Shown: positions 51,996 to 61,163, counted from the stretch's first letter. The stretch is 64,000 bases of DNA from JALCOL01 sp022649665 (GCA_030372335.1 JAUDCW010000009.1); one strand, 5' to 3'. The notes: generated from the sequence alone by a model not told the origin. Numbers and translations are program-made.

Positions 51996-52640
51996 ATGCA
52001 GATCAACGACTTTCGTTCCGTGGATCTCTGCGGCGTCGAGAGCGCGGATGATCTTCGCTCGATTTTCAGGCGTGATCCCGCCGCCTGGCAAAATCACCAA
52101 GCGTCCTTTGGCATGAGCGATCAATTGTTTCAACCAATCGATATGTTCTTCCAGCGGCTCATTGAGCGCCCCGCCATGCGTAAGGATGCGACTGACCCCG
52201 TGATCCGCCAGCCAGTCGATCGCCTTCAGCTGCTGAGAATGCGAAAGGGCATCAAAAGCCATATGAAACGTGATCGCTAACGGCGCGGCTTCCTTGATCA
52301 AACGAAGCAGCAGCTCTTCATCAAGCCAATCTTTTTTCAAGCAGCCGAAAACGACCCCCTCCGCTTGCAGCCGGCGCGCCGTCCGGATATCTTCTTCCAT
52401 GATGCGGCTTTCTACTATATTATAAGAGAAATCGCCGGCGCGCGGACGGATCATCACCATGACCGGGACATTTCTTCGCTGCACATAACGGACGGTCTCG
52501 GCGATCACCCCCGCTGAAGGGGTCGTACCGCCAACAGCCAGATTATCGCAAAGTTCGATGCGGCCGGCACCGCGGGCGACCGCTAGCGGAATATTAGTGA
52601 AATTTTCTGCACAAAATTCTTTAAGGATCCTTTTTTCCAT
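51990..52640 (-). CDS. cutC: CutC family protein
   Basis: 216 aa, TIM-barrel protein linked to copper homeostasis, though its biochemical role is unsettled. Motifs: KEFCAENFTNIPLAVARGAGRIELCDNLAVGGTTPS, VMIRPRAGDFSYN, ITFHMAFDAL and ILPGGGITPEN. Start ATG with AAAGGA upstream. Monocistronic; no copper genes nearby. Confidence 0.93.
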   Translation of the reverse strand: MEKRILKEFCAENFTNIPLAVARGAGRIELCDNLAVGGTTPSAGVIAETVRYVQRRNVPVMVMIRPRAGDFSYNIVESRIMEEDIRTARRLQAEGVVFGCLKKDWLDEELLLRLIKEAAPLAITFHMAFDALSHSQQLKAIDWLADHGVSRILTHGGALNEPLEEHIDWLKQLIAHAKGRLVILPGGGITPENRAKIIRALDAAEIHGTKVVDLHI

Positions 52641-53038
52641 CGCTGTTCCTTTCTAAATAACGAGATTTTGTGAAGTGTTTGCGAAATTCAAGTAATATTA
52701 CCTCTTTCCTGCAACGTTTGTAACAAACGCGGAAAGCGCCTGTTAGACCGGCACTTGAACCCTGTTACAATTATTAAAAATAATTAAACACAAAAATATA
52801 TTCTAACCATTTATCACTTGCAAGGTTCATTATATCAGTCTTTTTCCGTGTTATTTCCAATTTTTGATGACAAAGATTAAAATTTTTCTCAGATTACAAT
52901 TCTGTCATATACCCTGTTTTTTTGAAACTTTATTGTAAACAAGTGTAACTTTACTTTCACCTACGCAATACTTATTCATGCTAAACTTCATTTTGTTGTT
53001 AGATAAACAAACAAAAAAAACACATGAAGGAGCACAAC
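52641..53038. other. AT-rich intergenic region between cutC and the LysM gene
   Basis: About 400 bp without a gene. It contains a palindrome CGTTTG-TAA-CAAACG near 52715-52735 and TGTAAA-N4-TGTAAC near 52934-52949, which resembles a WalR direct repeat but with a 4-nt instead of a 5-nt gap. No confident promoter could be assigned for the LysM gene. Confidence 0.4.
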
Positions 53039-53650
53039 ATGAAATCAATCAAATCTATTATCTTAGGAACGACACTTGCACTTGGAGTTGGAATCTTTGG
53101 CGGCGCAGCAAATGCTTTCGCAGATAGTTCATATACTATTAAATCAGGCGACACTTTGTCTACGATTTCTCAACAATTTGCAGGAGACAACAGCTTGGTA
53201 AGCTCGATCGCCAGCGCTAACGGCATCAGCGACGTCAACATGATCTTTGCTGGCGAAACGATCACTGTTCCTGATGGCGCAACGACCACTGCTCCAGTAC
53301 AACAAGAACAAACTTATGTTGAACCTGCAGCACAAGCTGCTCCAGTACAACAAGAACAAACTTATGTTGAACCAGCTCAAACAACTGCTGCAGCAACTAC
53401 ACAAACTGCAAGCACTTCTTACACTGGTACTTCTTCTTCAGCTAAAGAATGGATCGCAGGCAAAGAATCTGGCGGTTCTTACAGCGCAACGAACGGCCGC
53501 TACATCGGCCGCTACCAATTAGATTCTTCTTACTTGAATGGCGACTACTCGGCTGCCAACCAAGAACGCGTTGCTGACAACTATGTATCTAGCCGCTACG
53601 GCTCTTGGGAAGCTGCTCAATCTTTCTGGCAAGCTAACGGCTGGTACTAA
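53039..53650 (+). CDS. LysM-containing Apf-like surface protein
   Basis: 203 aa, secreted. Signal peptide 1-28. LysM domain (about 30-75, YTIKSGDTLSTISQQF...) binds peptidoglycan. A Gln/Pro/Ala-rich linker has a tandem repeat of APVQQEQTYVEPA. The C-terminus (KESGGSYSATNGRYIGRYQL... to SFWQANGWY) resembles the transglycosylase-like end of aggregation-promoting factors; the catalytic Glu would be in KESGGSY. ATG at 53039 with AAGGAG six bases upstream. Codons are strongly biased towards A/T-ending forms, as for a highly expressed gene. Confidence 0.88.
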   Translation: MKSIKSIILGTTLALGVGIFGGAANAFADSSYTIKSGDTLSTISQQFAGDNSLVSSIASANGISDVNMIFAGETITVPDGATTTAPVQQEQTYVEPAAQAAPVQQEQTYVEPAQTTAAATTQTASTSYTGTSSSAKEWIAGKESGGSYSATNGRYIGRYQLDSSYLNGDYSAANQERVADNYVSSRYGSWEAAQSFWQANGWY

Positions 53651-53665
53651 ACAGTCCAATACAAA

Positions 53666-53706
53666 TCCAAAAAGCAATCAGAGAAATCTGGTTGCTTTTT
53701 TTGTCT
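53666..53706 (+). terminator. Terminator after LysM gene
   Basis: AAAGCAATCAGA/TCTGGTTGCTTT stem with GAAA loop, then T-run; converges on the UvrA-like gene. Confidence 0.88.
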
Positions 53707-56247
53707 TTATTTTTTTTTAGAAAATTTCGCGTAATAAGCCGCTAAATATTTCAATGTCAGACTATTCGGCTGCTTGAGCAATTGAAGCGGCGCACCTTGT
53801 GCCATGATTTTCCCGCCTTCTTCACCGCCGCGCGGGCCAAGATCGAGCAGATGATCGGCATTGAGCATCAGATCCAAGTCATGTGTGATCAAGATGATCG
53901 TCGCCCCGCGGTCCAGCAGCTGTTCCAACACTTTGATCAAGACTTGGACATCTAACGGATGCAATCCGACAGAAGGTTCATCAAAAACAAAGAGCTGGTC
54001 CAAATCCTTTTTATACAAATGTTTCACGAGCTTCAGGCGCTGCGCCTCGCCGCCGGACAATTTCGGCGTGCTTTCACCGACATGCAAGTACCCCAGACCC
54101 AACTCATTCAAAAGATTCAGCTGACGGGCGATCTGCGGAACACTTTTCATGACCGGGATCGCTTCTCGGATCGAAAGATCTAATATGTCAACGATCGAAT
54201 ATCCATGCCACTTGATCTGCTGGATCGCTGGTTTGAAACGCGTCCCGTGGCAAGTTGGACAGATCTCTTCCATATCAGGCAAAAATTGGATATCGAGGGT
54301 GATCGATCCGGTCCCGCCGCAAGTTGGGCAGGCGCCCTCTTTATTATTGTATGAAAAATACGAAAGATCATACCCGTGTTCTTTTGCAGCAGGCTGAGCA
54401 GCAAACAATTTTCGTAAATTATCCATGATATTCGTATACGTCGCGACCGTTGAGCGTTCATTTTTGCCGACCGGACTGGCATCAACACTGATCACCTGAC
54501 TGATCGGTGATTCGAGCGACGATACTTGCGGCGGCAATGCTTCGCCGCGCGCTCTTTGCCGGATCGCCGGCACCAAACTGTTCAAAATCAAACTGGTTTT
54601 CCCAGCCCCTGAAAAGCCGGTCACCGCTGTGATCGCATGTGTCGGGATCGTGGCTTCGATATCATGCAGATTGTAATAATCGCTGATCGAAAAACGGATC
54701 GGCGGTGTTTTTTCTTGCTGCGCTGCCGTGTGCACGAGAACTTGCGCTTCTCCTGTTAAGAAGGGCGCGATCAGCGAATTTTTATTTTTTTCGAGTGCGG
54801 CCGGTGTTCCTTGGGCGATCACGCGCCCGCCCGCAGCTCCTGAGCCCGGTCCGATCTCGATAATCTCATCTGCACTGCCGATAATATCGATTTCATGATC
54901 CACCACGACCAGTGAATTTCCTTGAGCAAGAAGTTCATTGAATACTTGCAAAAGACCGCGCACGTTGTCGGGATGAAGTCCGATCGACGGCTCATCTAAA
55001 ACATATAAGACGCCGGTCGTCTCGCTTCTGAGCGTCCGCGAAAGCTGGATCCGCTGTAATTCTCCGGTAGAAAGTGTATTCCCGCTGCGCAGCAGCACCA
55101 AATAATCGAGTCCCAAATTGAGCAGCGGGTCCAGATCTTCATGCAGATCTTTAAAAAGAGCGGCCGCCATCGCGTGCATATTAGCCGGAAGTGTCGCGAT
55201 CACCGCTTTCTGCCAAGCCGGCAAAGCCCCCAGTGTCATATTTTGGACTTCCGCGATGTTGCTTGCGCCGGCCAACTGAGTCAAAAGCTTTGGATCAAGC
55301 CGTGAACCGTGGCATTTCGGACACGTTGAAAAATGAAAAAAACGATTGATGCGGGCGATCGAGCGCTCGCTTTTTGAGGTAGCAAGTGAATCGAGCACCG
55401 CATCATATGCATTTTCATATAAGGCATTGTTCATATGGAAAACGCGGCCGTTCGCACTCTTCAAATCGATCGGATAATGCGCTTTTTTCCCGTGGAGCAC
55501 GATTTCTTTTTCTTTTTTACTCAATTCTTTGTAAGGAATATTGGTCCGCACCCCGATCTTTTCTGCGATCACATGCATAAAATTACGCCCCGGCAAACGC
55601 CAAGAAGCGACCGCCCCATCTGCCAAGCTCAAATTCGGATCAGCGATCAGTTTCGACTCGTCAAGCGTCCGAACTTTTCCGGTTCCGTGACATTCAGGAC
55701 AAGCGCCGACGGAATTGAAAGAAAAATCCTCCGCAGCAAAAACGTGGAAACGCTCGCCGCAAGTTGGACACTTGATCGTTCCCATCAACGGATCGTTCAT
55801 CGGCCGGTCCATCGCCTTGGCGATCTCGATCGTCGGCGGCACTCGGTGGCCGTTCGGACAAACCGGCGAGCCGAGCCGGGAGAAGATCAGACGAACGACG
55901 TTGAAGATCTCGCTCATCGTTCCGACCGTTGAGCGCTCATTCGGGATGCTTGGGCGCTGCTTCAGCGCCAGTGCGGAAGGAATATGCCGGACTGTGCGCA
56001 CTTTTGCTAGGGCGCTCTTTGCTAAGCGGTTTCGCGTATACGTCGACAAGGCTTCCAAATAGCGGCGCGATCCTTCCGCGTAAAGAATGCCCATCGCAAG
56101 CGAAGTTTTCCCTGAGCCAGATAAGCCCGAGATCGCGACAAAACGGTCCAGCGGAATATCGACGTTGATTTTTTTTAAATTATTGACAGCGCCGCCGCGA
56201 ACTTCGATCGCTTTTGGACGCTTGATTTCTCTCGATTTATTTTCCAA
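53707..56247 (-). CDS. UvrA paralogue (excinuclease ATPase-like, UvrA2 type)
   Basis: 846 aa, shorter than canonical UvrA (about 940). Two ABC ATPase modules: Walker A GLSGSGKTSLAMG and GFSGAGKTSLILN, signatures STGELQRIQLSR and LSGGEAQRLKLVK, Walker B VLYVLDEPSIGLHP and LFVFDEPSVGLHP. Zinc modules CPTC...CPEC and CPTCGGTG...CPTCHG. Start is TTG with AAGGAG 9 nt upstream. The shortening lies in the first half, where UvrA binds UvrB. Such paralogues occur beside true uvrA and are linked to drug tolerance or special damage; role here unknown. No uvrB nearby. Confidence 0.88.
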   Translation of the reverse strand: MENKSREIKRPKAIEVRGGAVNNLKKINVDIPLDRFVAISGLSGSGKTSLAMGILYAEGSRRYLEALSTYTRNRLAKSALAKVRTVRHIPSALALKQRPSIPNERSTVGTMSEIFNVVRLIFSRLGSPVCPNGHRVPPTIEIAKAMDRPMNDPLMGTIKCPTCGERFHVFAAEDFSFNSVGACPECHGTGKVRTLDESKLIADPNLSLADGAVASWRLPGRNFMHVIAEKIGVRTNIPYKELSKKEKEIVLHGKKAHYPIDLKSANGRVFHMNNALYENAYDAVLDSLATSKSERSIARINRFFHFSTCPKCHGSRLDPKLLTQLAGASNIAEVQNMTLGALPAWQKAVIATLPANMHAMAAALFKDLHEDLDPLLNLGLDYLVLLRSGNTLSTGELQRIQLSRTLRSETTGVLYVLDEPSIGLHPDNVRGLLQVFNELLAQGNSLVVVDHEIDIIGSADEIIEIGPGSGAAGGRVIAQGTPAALEKNKNSLIAPFLTGEAQVLVHTAAQQEKTPPIRFSISDYYNLHDIEATIPTHAITAVTGFSGAGKTSLILNSLVPAIRQRARGEALPPQVSSLESPISQVISVDASPVGKNERSTVATYTNIMDNLRKLFAAQPAAKEHGYDLSYFSYNNKEGACPTCGGTGSITLDIQFLPDMEEICPTCHGTRFKPAIQQIKWHGYSIVDILDLSIREAIPVMKSVPQIARQLNLLNELGLGYLHVGESTPKLSGGEAQRLKLVKHLYKKDLDQLFVFDEPSVGLHPLDVQVLIKVLEQLLDRGATIILITHDLDLMLNADHLLDLGPRGGEEGGKIMAQGAPLQLLKQPNSLTLKYLAAYYAKFSKKK

Positions 56248-56328
56248 TGTTCTTCGCTCCTTCAGCTAGTCTTTGTTCAAAGGATAGCACAAGTTGTAAG
56301 ATTCATGTGCTATCAGCCCTTTGCATAA

Positions 56329-56357
56329 AAAAAGAGACTCCCGTCGGAATCTCTTCA
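56329..56357 (-). terminator. Terminator after polysaccharide deacetylase gene
   Basis: Minus-strand AGAGATTCC-gacg-GGAGTCTCT followed by seven U residues, within 15 bp of the stop codon. Confidence 0.85.
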
Positions 56358-56367
56358 TCTGAAAAAA

Positions 56368-57660
56368 TTATTTTGTGCGGATCGGATCGATCACGGATTT
56401 CGTATCAAAGAATTCATTCAATACAGTATTTTTGCCGTCGAGTTCCGATTTAAAGCGGATCCCGTCGACATTGATGCGCGCTTGCCGCAAATAGCCGTCT
56501 TCCAATTGTGCCCAAGCCGGAACTGAAGCATCAACATTGCAGTAAACCTTGAATCCTTGGCCTTTCAAATAATCATACTTCGGATTGCCGTCGTACGGCT
56601 TGATGTCTGAAATATCTGCACCGAATGGATAGATCAAAATATCACTATCGCCGATCAGCGGCGCGACTTCATTCTTCCATTTTGAAGTATCTTCTTCAAG
56701 ATTCGGCAGCGGCGTTTTCGTGAAATTCAAATGGCCCCACGAATGTGAAGCAAATTCCCAACCATCGTTGCGCAGCGCTTCCGCGACCTTTTTTGCTTTT
56801 TCGCCTTCTGCCTTTGTTTTCTCATTATCACCGTATTCGCTGACGGATGAGCGGTAGCCGAGCGTGCCGTTATAGCCTGTTAAAGCTAAGATCCCCTTGG
56901 CGCCGCGATAGGAAAAGTCGGGATGTTCATTCACAAATTCATCGATGATCGGTGCCATATCGTATGCACCGTATTGGATTTTGCCTGCAGCATCGATGTA
57001 CGTATTGACGACTTTGCCGTCTTTGATCGTCAGATTTTTGGCAAATCCGTCGCCATCCATGTATTCGTAATAATTGACATCATCCTGCGAGATCACAAGC
57101 GGCTTTTTCCCTTCTGGCAGTTTGATCTCTTGATACGTCATTTTGCCGTTTTGATCGGCCACGATATCTTTCATCGCTACCAGCACAAATTGATTTTTAT
57201 ATAATTGATCGAGGATCTTTTTGAATTCATCGACGGTCACCATATAATCGCGATATCCTTGGTCTTTCGAATCCCCATCAAAGGCACGGGCAGGATCTGC
57301 GATCAGCGAATGGAAGAACAAATGCGAGATCTTGCCGTTGTCCGGCCAAACGATCAGCTGCTCCTCTTCTTTTTTCAGCTGTTCGCTGAGCGCCTTGGCC
57401 TTTTTATCTTTGGCAGCATCTTTGTCTTGCAGGAGCTTCAGCGCCGCTTCGTAATTATATTGTTTGCCTAAAAATTCAGCTTGGGTGATGATGCTTTTTT
57501 CTGCTTTTTTTTCATCATCTTTTTTTGTCGCTTCTACTTTACTCACTCTTTGGGCGGTCTTTTGATTTTGCTTCAAATGATGATAGATTCCTACGCCGCT
57601 GTAGACGCCGATCGAAATGATCGCCAGCATTGCGACTGCGCCAATAATTTTCTTGATCAT
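56368..57660 (-). CDS. Membrane-anchored polysaccharide deacetylase (NodB-like)
   Basis: 430 aa. N-terminal membrane anchor (5-27), a Lys/Glu-rich coiled stretch (about 40-105), then a carbohydrate esterase 4-type domain (about 110-430). Possible catalytic Asp in VISQDDVNYYEY and metal His in FASHSWGHLNF; PFGADIS resembles motif 3. Family members remove acetyl groups from peptidoglycan, teichoic or exopolysaccharide sugars. Motif 1 is not the textbook TFDDG, so the activity is inferred. Monocistronic. Confidence 0.82.
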   Translation of the reverse strand: MIKKIIGAVAMLAIISIGVYSGVGIYHHLKQNQKTAQRVSKVEATKKDDEKKAEKSIITQAEFLGKQYNYEAALKLLQDKDAAKDKKAKALSEQLKKEEEQLIVWPDNGKISHLFFHSLIADPARAFDGDSKDQGYRDYMVTVDEFKKILDQLYKNQFVLVAMKDIVADQNGKMTYQEIKLPEGKKPLVISQDDVNYYEYMDGDGFAKNLTIKDGKVVNTYIDAAGKIQYGAYDMAPIIDEFVNEHPDFSYRGAKGILALTGYNGTLGYRSSVSEYGDNEKTKAEGEKAKKVAEALRNDGWEFASHSWGHLNFTKTPLPNLEEDTSKWKNEVAPLIGDSDILIYPFGADISDIKPYDGNPKYDYLKGQGFKVYCNVDASVPAWAQLEDGYLRQARINVDGIRFKSELDGKNTVLNEFFDTKSVIDPIRTK

Positions 57661-57816
57661 TTTCCCTTCCCACTCCCCTTTTCGTCTCCTTCTAAGTTAC
57701 CAAAAAAAAGCCGCAAAGTATACCGCAGAAAAGTGAAAAGTCAACAATTTGCGATTACCACTTGTATTTTTTAATGAATATGTTACCCTTAAAAACATAA
57801 AATCAAATAGAACTTC

Positions 57817-57957
57817 TTCACAAAGGGGAGCCTGTCCGGCTGAGACTGATTAATTTCTAAACCCTTGTACCTGTTTCGATAATTCAAGCGTAGGAATTGT
57901 GAGAATCGGCTTATTTTATTGTGTCCTCCTTTGTGAACCCAAGTTCCAGAGGAGGAC
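57817..57957 (+). promoter_or_regulatory. TPP riboswitch with terminator and RBS sequestration
   Basis: Thi-box core: GGGGAGCC-TGTCCGGCTGAGA (57825-57845), then ACCCTTGTACCTG and CGATAATTCAAGCGTAGG (57860-57893), closed by P1 CACAA/TTGTG. TTCACAAAGG (57817-57826) can pair either in P1 or with CCTTTGTGAA (57928-57937); freeing the latter lets GTCCTCC (57923-57929) pair with GGAGGAC (57951-57957), a terminator followed by seven T that also holds the thiT ribosome-binding site. Thiamine pyrophosphate should thus switch thiT off at both levels. Confidence 0.95.
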
Positions 57958-57962
57958 TTTTT

Positions 57963-58517
57963 TTGAACGAAAGAACCAAAGTATTGATCGAAGCAGCGAT
58001 TTTCGCTGCACTGGCAATGGCCTTATCCTTGATCCCGGTAAAACTCGGCAGCAGCTTTTCCATCTCGCTGGGCGAGATCCCGCTGACGCTGTTCGCTTTG
58101 CGCCGCGGCTGGAAGCCGGCTGTCTTTGCCGGCTTTATCTGGGGGCTGCTGCATTTCGCCTTGGGGCAAGTTGAATATTTGACCCCGATCCAAGTGATCA
58201 TCGAATATCCGCTGGCCTTCACGTTTGCCGGTTTTGCCGGGCTGATCGCCCCGCGTTTCCAGACAAACTTGATGCACGGTGATCGCCATCCTGCCGAACA
58301 AAATATCATCGTCGGCACATTGATCGGTTGTGTGGCCCGCTACTTCTGGCACTTTATTGCCGGCTTCATTTTTTGGGGCGCGTATGCGCTGTGGGGCCTC
58401 GGGCCAGTTGTCTTCTCGCTTGTTTTGAACGGTCTTTCGATGCTCGCTACCGCGATCGTGACGATCGTTGTTTTAGAAATTATTTTCGTCAATTATCCGA
58501 AGATCTTCAAACCATAA
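57963..58517 (+). CDS. thiT: Thiamine ECF transporter S-component ThiT
   Basis: 184 aa, six membrane helices. Binds thiamine outside and associates with the shared EcfAA'T module, which is not in this window. Family residues: KLGSSFSISLGEIPLTLFALRRG, AGFIWGLLHFALG, YPLAFTFAGFAGL, ARYFWHFIAGFIFWGAYA (Trp/His of the thiamine site). TTG start at 57963 with GAGGAGG 7 nt upstream; the frame extends to 57921 but crosses the riboswitch. Control by TPP riboswitch confirms the role. Confidence 0.95.
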   Translation: MNERTKVLIEAAIFAALAMALSLIPVKLGSSFSISLGEIPLTLFALRRGWKPAVFAGFIWGLLHFALGQVEYLTPIQVIIEYPLAFTFAGFAGLIAPRFQTNLMHGDRHPAEQNIIVGTLIGCVARYFWHFIAGFIFWGAYALWGLGPVVFSLVLNGLSMLATAIVTIVVLEIIFVNYPKIFKP

Positions 58518-58531
58518 CTATACAGTACAGC

Positions 58532-58577
58532 AAAAAGCACCTTGCCGGAGCAGTTCACCGCAGCAAGGTGCTTTTTT
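58532..58577. terminator. Bidirectional terminator between thiT and preA
   Basis: AAAAAGCACCTTGC/GCAAGGTGCTTTTTT with T-runs on both strands, between convergent genes. Confidence 0.88.
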
Positions 58578-58581
58578 ATCT

Positions 58582-59823
58582 TCAGATCTCGATTTTTTCC
58601 GGATCGCCGATGCGTCCCGGTTTCATTTCGATTTTGCCGGGAGCGATCGCGCCGACTGGGCAAACTAACACGCACAAGTGGCAGCCGACACATTTCTCTT
58701 TGATAAAGGATGGCAAGCGGTCTTCTTCATGCCATTCGATCGCTTGATGCGCACCGTCAAAGCATGAAATATAGCAGCGGCCGCAGCCGATACATTTTTC
58801 TTTATCGAGTTTGAGGCGGACTTGGTAATCACGATCCAAATCTTCGGCCGGGATCATGTTTTTATTTGCCAACCCGACCAGTTCGGACAAATGATCGACT
58901 CCCTGCTCGTCCATATAATGCATCAAACCATTTTTCAAATCTTCAACGATCCGGTAGCCGTATTGCATGACCGCTGTCGTTACTTGAAGAGTTGAAGCGC
59001 CGAGCAAAATGAATTCAGCCGCGTCTTCCCAAGTTTCAATCCCGCCGATCCCCGAAATCGGGACATTCGGGATCCCGTCGCGCAGCTGCTGGATAAAGCG
59101 CAGTGCGATCGGTTTGACCGCTTTCCCGGAGTAGCCTGAGATCGATGATTTGCCGTTGATGATCGGCAGACCGATTTTTTTCTCAAGATCGACATGCGTG
59201 ATCGATTTGACGGTGTTGATCGCGGCGATCCCGTCCGCGCCGCCTGTGAGACTTGCTTGTGCAGCCGGCACCATATCTTTGATGTTTGGCGTCATTTTCG
59301 CCAAGAGCGGCAGTTTCGAGCCGCGTTTGACCGCTTCGCAATATTTTTGACACAGTTCCGGATTGGCACCGACGTCTGAACCCATCGCGTGGGTCGTCAT
59401 CTGCGGACAAGAAAGATTCATTTCGATCATATCCGCACCGGCTTCTTCGACGAGTCCGGCCAGTTCGGTCCAATCTTCCTCATTCGTCCCCATGATCGAA
59501 GCGATCAGGACTTTCTCCGGATATTCAGCTTTCAAACGGCGCAGATCCGCCAAATTTTCTTCCAGCGGATGCTCAGCGATCTGCTCCATATTTTTAAAAC
59601 CAACGAAAGGCGTGGCTTCTTTGTCCAATTTATCAAAACGTGGCGACACTTCGTCGATCAAATAATGCTTCGGCCCGATCGTTTTGAAAACGACCGCCGC
59701 CCAGCCGGTATCATAGGCTTTTTTGCACATTTCATAACAATTGTCGACCGGTGAAGAAGACAGACAAAACGGATTTTCAAAATGAACGCCTAAAAAATCG
59801 ATCGATAAGTCTTTTTTAATCAT
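58582..59823 (-). CDS. preA: NAD-dependent dihydropyrimidine dehydrogenase subunit PreA
   Basis: 413 aa. Residues about 1-300 are an FMN-binding dihydroorotate dehydrogenase-like barrel (NPFCLSSSPVDNCYEMCKKAY; active-site Cys in EMNLSCPQMTTHAMG); 335-400 hold two 4Fe-4S motifs CIGCGRCYISC and CVGCHLCVLVCPVGAI. With PreT it reduces uracil or thymine to the 5,6-dihydro form. ATG at 59823 with GGAGG 8 nt upstream; it overlaps the end of preT by 8 bp. A longer frame (to 60006) lies inside preT. No dihydropyrimidinase is present in the window, so the pathway is not shown. Confidence 0.93.
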   Translation of the reverse strand: MIKKDLSIDFLGVHFENPFCLSSSPVDNCYEMCKKAYDTGWAAVVFKTIGPKHYLIDEVSPRFDKLDKEATPFVGFKNMEQIAEHPLEENLADLRRLKAEYPEKVLIASIMGTNEEDWTELAGLVEEAGADMIEMNLSCPQMTTHAMGSDVGANPELCQKYCEAVKRGSKLPLLAKMTPNIKDMVPAAQASLTGGADGIAAINTVKSITHVDLEKKIGLPIINGKSSISGYSGKAVKPIALRFIQQLRDGIPNVPISGIGGIETWEDAAEFILLGASTLQVTTAVMQYGYRIVEDLKNGLMHYMDEQGVDHLSELVGLANKNMIPAEDLDRDYQVRLKLDKEKCIGCGRCYISCFDGAHQAIEWHEEDRLPSFIKEKCVGCHLCVLVCPVGAIAPGKIEMKPGRIGDPEKIEI

Positions 59824-61051
59824 TGCTGCTTCCTCCCAACATTTCAGCGATTTCTTCAGCAGCTTCTTTTCCTTTTTTGACCGCCCAGACGACCGTTTTA
59901 TCGCCTTGTGCGATGTCGCCGGCCACAAAAAGCTGTTTGTCCGGACTTTGATAGCCGGCGAACGCAGCTTCGTCATGCGCAAGCGGCAGATCAAGATTTT
60001 CCGCAACGGGTTTTTGGCCGATCGCCAAAATGATCTTATCCGCCGTGATCGTCAGCTCGCTTGCGATATGGCGGTGCGTGAATGTCACTTGGTTCCCAGA
60101 AACTTTAACTGGGATATAGCCGTCGATGATCGTGATCCCCGCAGCACGTGCCCCAGCCAGTTCTTTTTCCGACGCTTTGAATTCGCTGAACTCTTCATAA
60201 ACGACATCCGTGACATTTTTGGCTCCTAACAGTTTGAGCGTCGTATCGACATCCATCGCGACATCGCCGCCGCCGACGACTACCACGTTTTCCGGAACTT
60301 CGATGTTCCCGCCGCTCTCTTTGGCACGCGCTAAAAATGAAACCGCCGTTTCGACATTTGGATTGTTCTCAAACATCGGCAATGTTTTCGCTTCGCTCAT
60401 GCCGATATCAAGAAGCACTGCATCATATAGTTTTTTCAATTCCGCAAGCGCCAGATCTTTGCCGATCGTGATCCCGTAATGAAATTCTGCGCCCAGCGCT
60501 TCGATCCGTTTGACTTCCAGATCAACGATCGCGTTCGGCAAACGATACTCCGGAATGCCGTAGCGCAGATATCCGCCGGCCTTTTGGTTTTGCTCATAAA
60601 GATCGACTGCGAAACCTTTTTGCAGAAGCGTCGCTGCCGCTTGCAGCCCTGCCGGACCGCTGCCGACGATCGCAACTTTTTTGCCGTTCGCCGCTCCTTT
60701 TTCTAAAATCGTCATTTGCGCATCATTTTCAAAATCCGTCACAAATTTTTGGATGCCGCCGATGTCGATCGGGCGATCGATCTGCGTCCGCGAACAGCCG
60801 AGCTGACAGTATTTCTCCGTTGGGCACACGCGTGCACAAACTGCCCCGAGTGCATTGTTCTCGCGGATCGTCTCAGCTGCTCCTTTGAAATTCCGGAAGC
60901 GGACACTGCGGATAAATTTTGCCGGATCAGTATCCGCCGGACAATGGGCGGAACAGGGAGCGTCATGGCACAAAAGACAGCGTGCCGCCTCTTCCATGAC
61001 TGTCGTCATCGTGTAGCTCGGTTCTGCTTCTTCAAGATAGTTTTGTTTCAT
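59816..61051 (-). CDS. preT: NAD-dependent dihydropyrimidine dehydrogenase subunit PreT
   Basis: 411 aa. Glutamate-synthase beta-chain-like flavoprotein that passes electrons from NAD(P)H to PreA. N-terminal Fe-S region with CLLCHDAPCSAHCPADTDP and CARVCPTEKYCQLGC; FAD-binding KVAIVGSGPAGLQAAATL (near 128) and NAD-binding NVVVVGGGDVAMD (near 260); ends VFAGDIAQGDKTVVWAVKKGKEAA-like. GGAG 9 nt before ATG. First gene of preT-preA behind TTGTAA-17-TATATT. Confidence 0.93.
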   Translation of the reverse strand: MKQNYLEEAEPSYTMTTVMEEAARCLLCHDAPCSAHCPADTDPAKFIRSVRFRNFKGAAETIRENNALGAVCARVCPTEKYCQLGCSRTQIDRPIDIGGIQKFVTDFENDAQMTILEKGAANGKKVAIVGSGPAGLQAAATLLQKGFAVDLYEQNQKAGGYLRYGIPEYRLPNAIVDLEVKRIEALGAEFHYGITIGKDLALAELKKLYDAVLLDIGMSEAKTLPMFENNPNVETAVSFLARAKESGGNIEVPENVVVVGGGDVAMDVDTTLKLLGAKNVTDVVYEEFSEFKASEKELAGARAAGITIIDGYIPVKVSGNQVTFTHRHIASELTITADKIILAIGQKPVAENLDLPLAHDEAAFAGYQSPDKQLFVAGDIAQGDKTVVWAVKKGKEAAEEIAEMLGGSSND

Positions 61052-61134
61052 GCTCTTGAACTCCTATTCTTCTATATTGAGGAAAATTTTTTCCTTACAA
61101 CCGATTGCATTTGCCAAACTTTTCTTACTTTTCG

Positions 61135-61163
61135 AATATAACACGTGCGAATCCATTTTACAA
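61135..61163 (-). promoter_or_regulatory. preTA promoter
   Basis: TTGTAA (61158-61163), 17-bp spacer, TATATT (61135-61140) on the minus strand. Confidence 0.6.

Noticed and set aside
52934..52949. WalR-like direct repeat TGTAAA-N4-TGTAAC upstream of the LysM gene.
   Set aside because: The known WalR spacing is five bases, and the distance to a promoter is undefined, so a regulatory call would be weak. Noted only in the intergenic entry.
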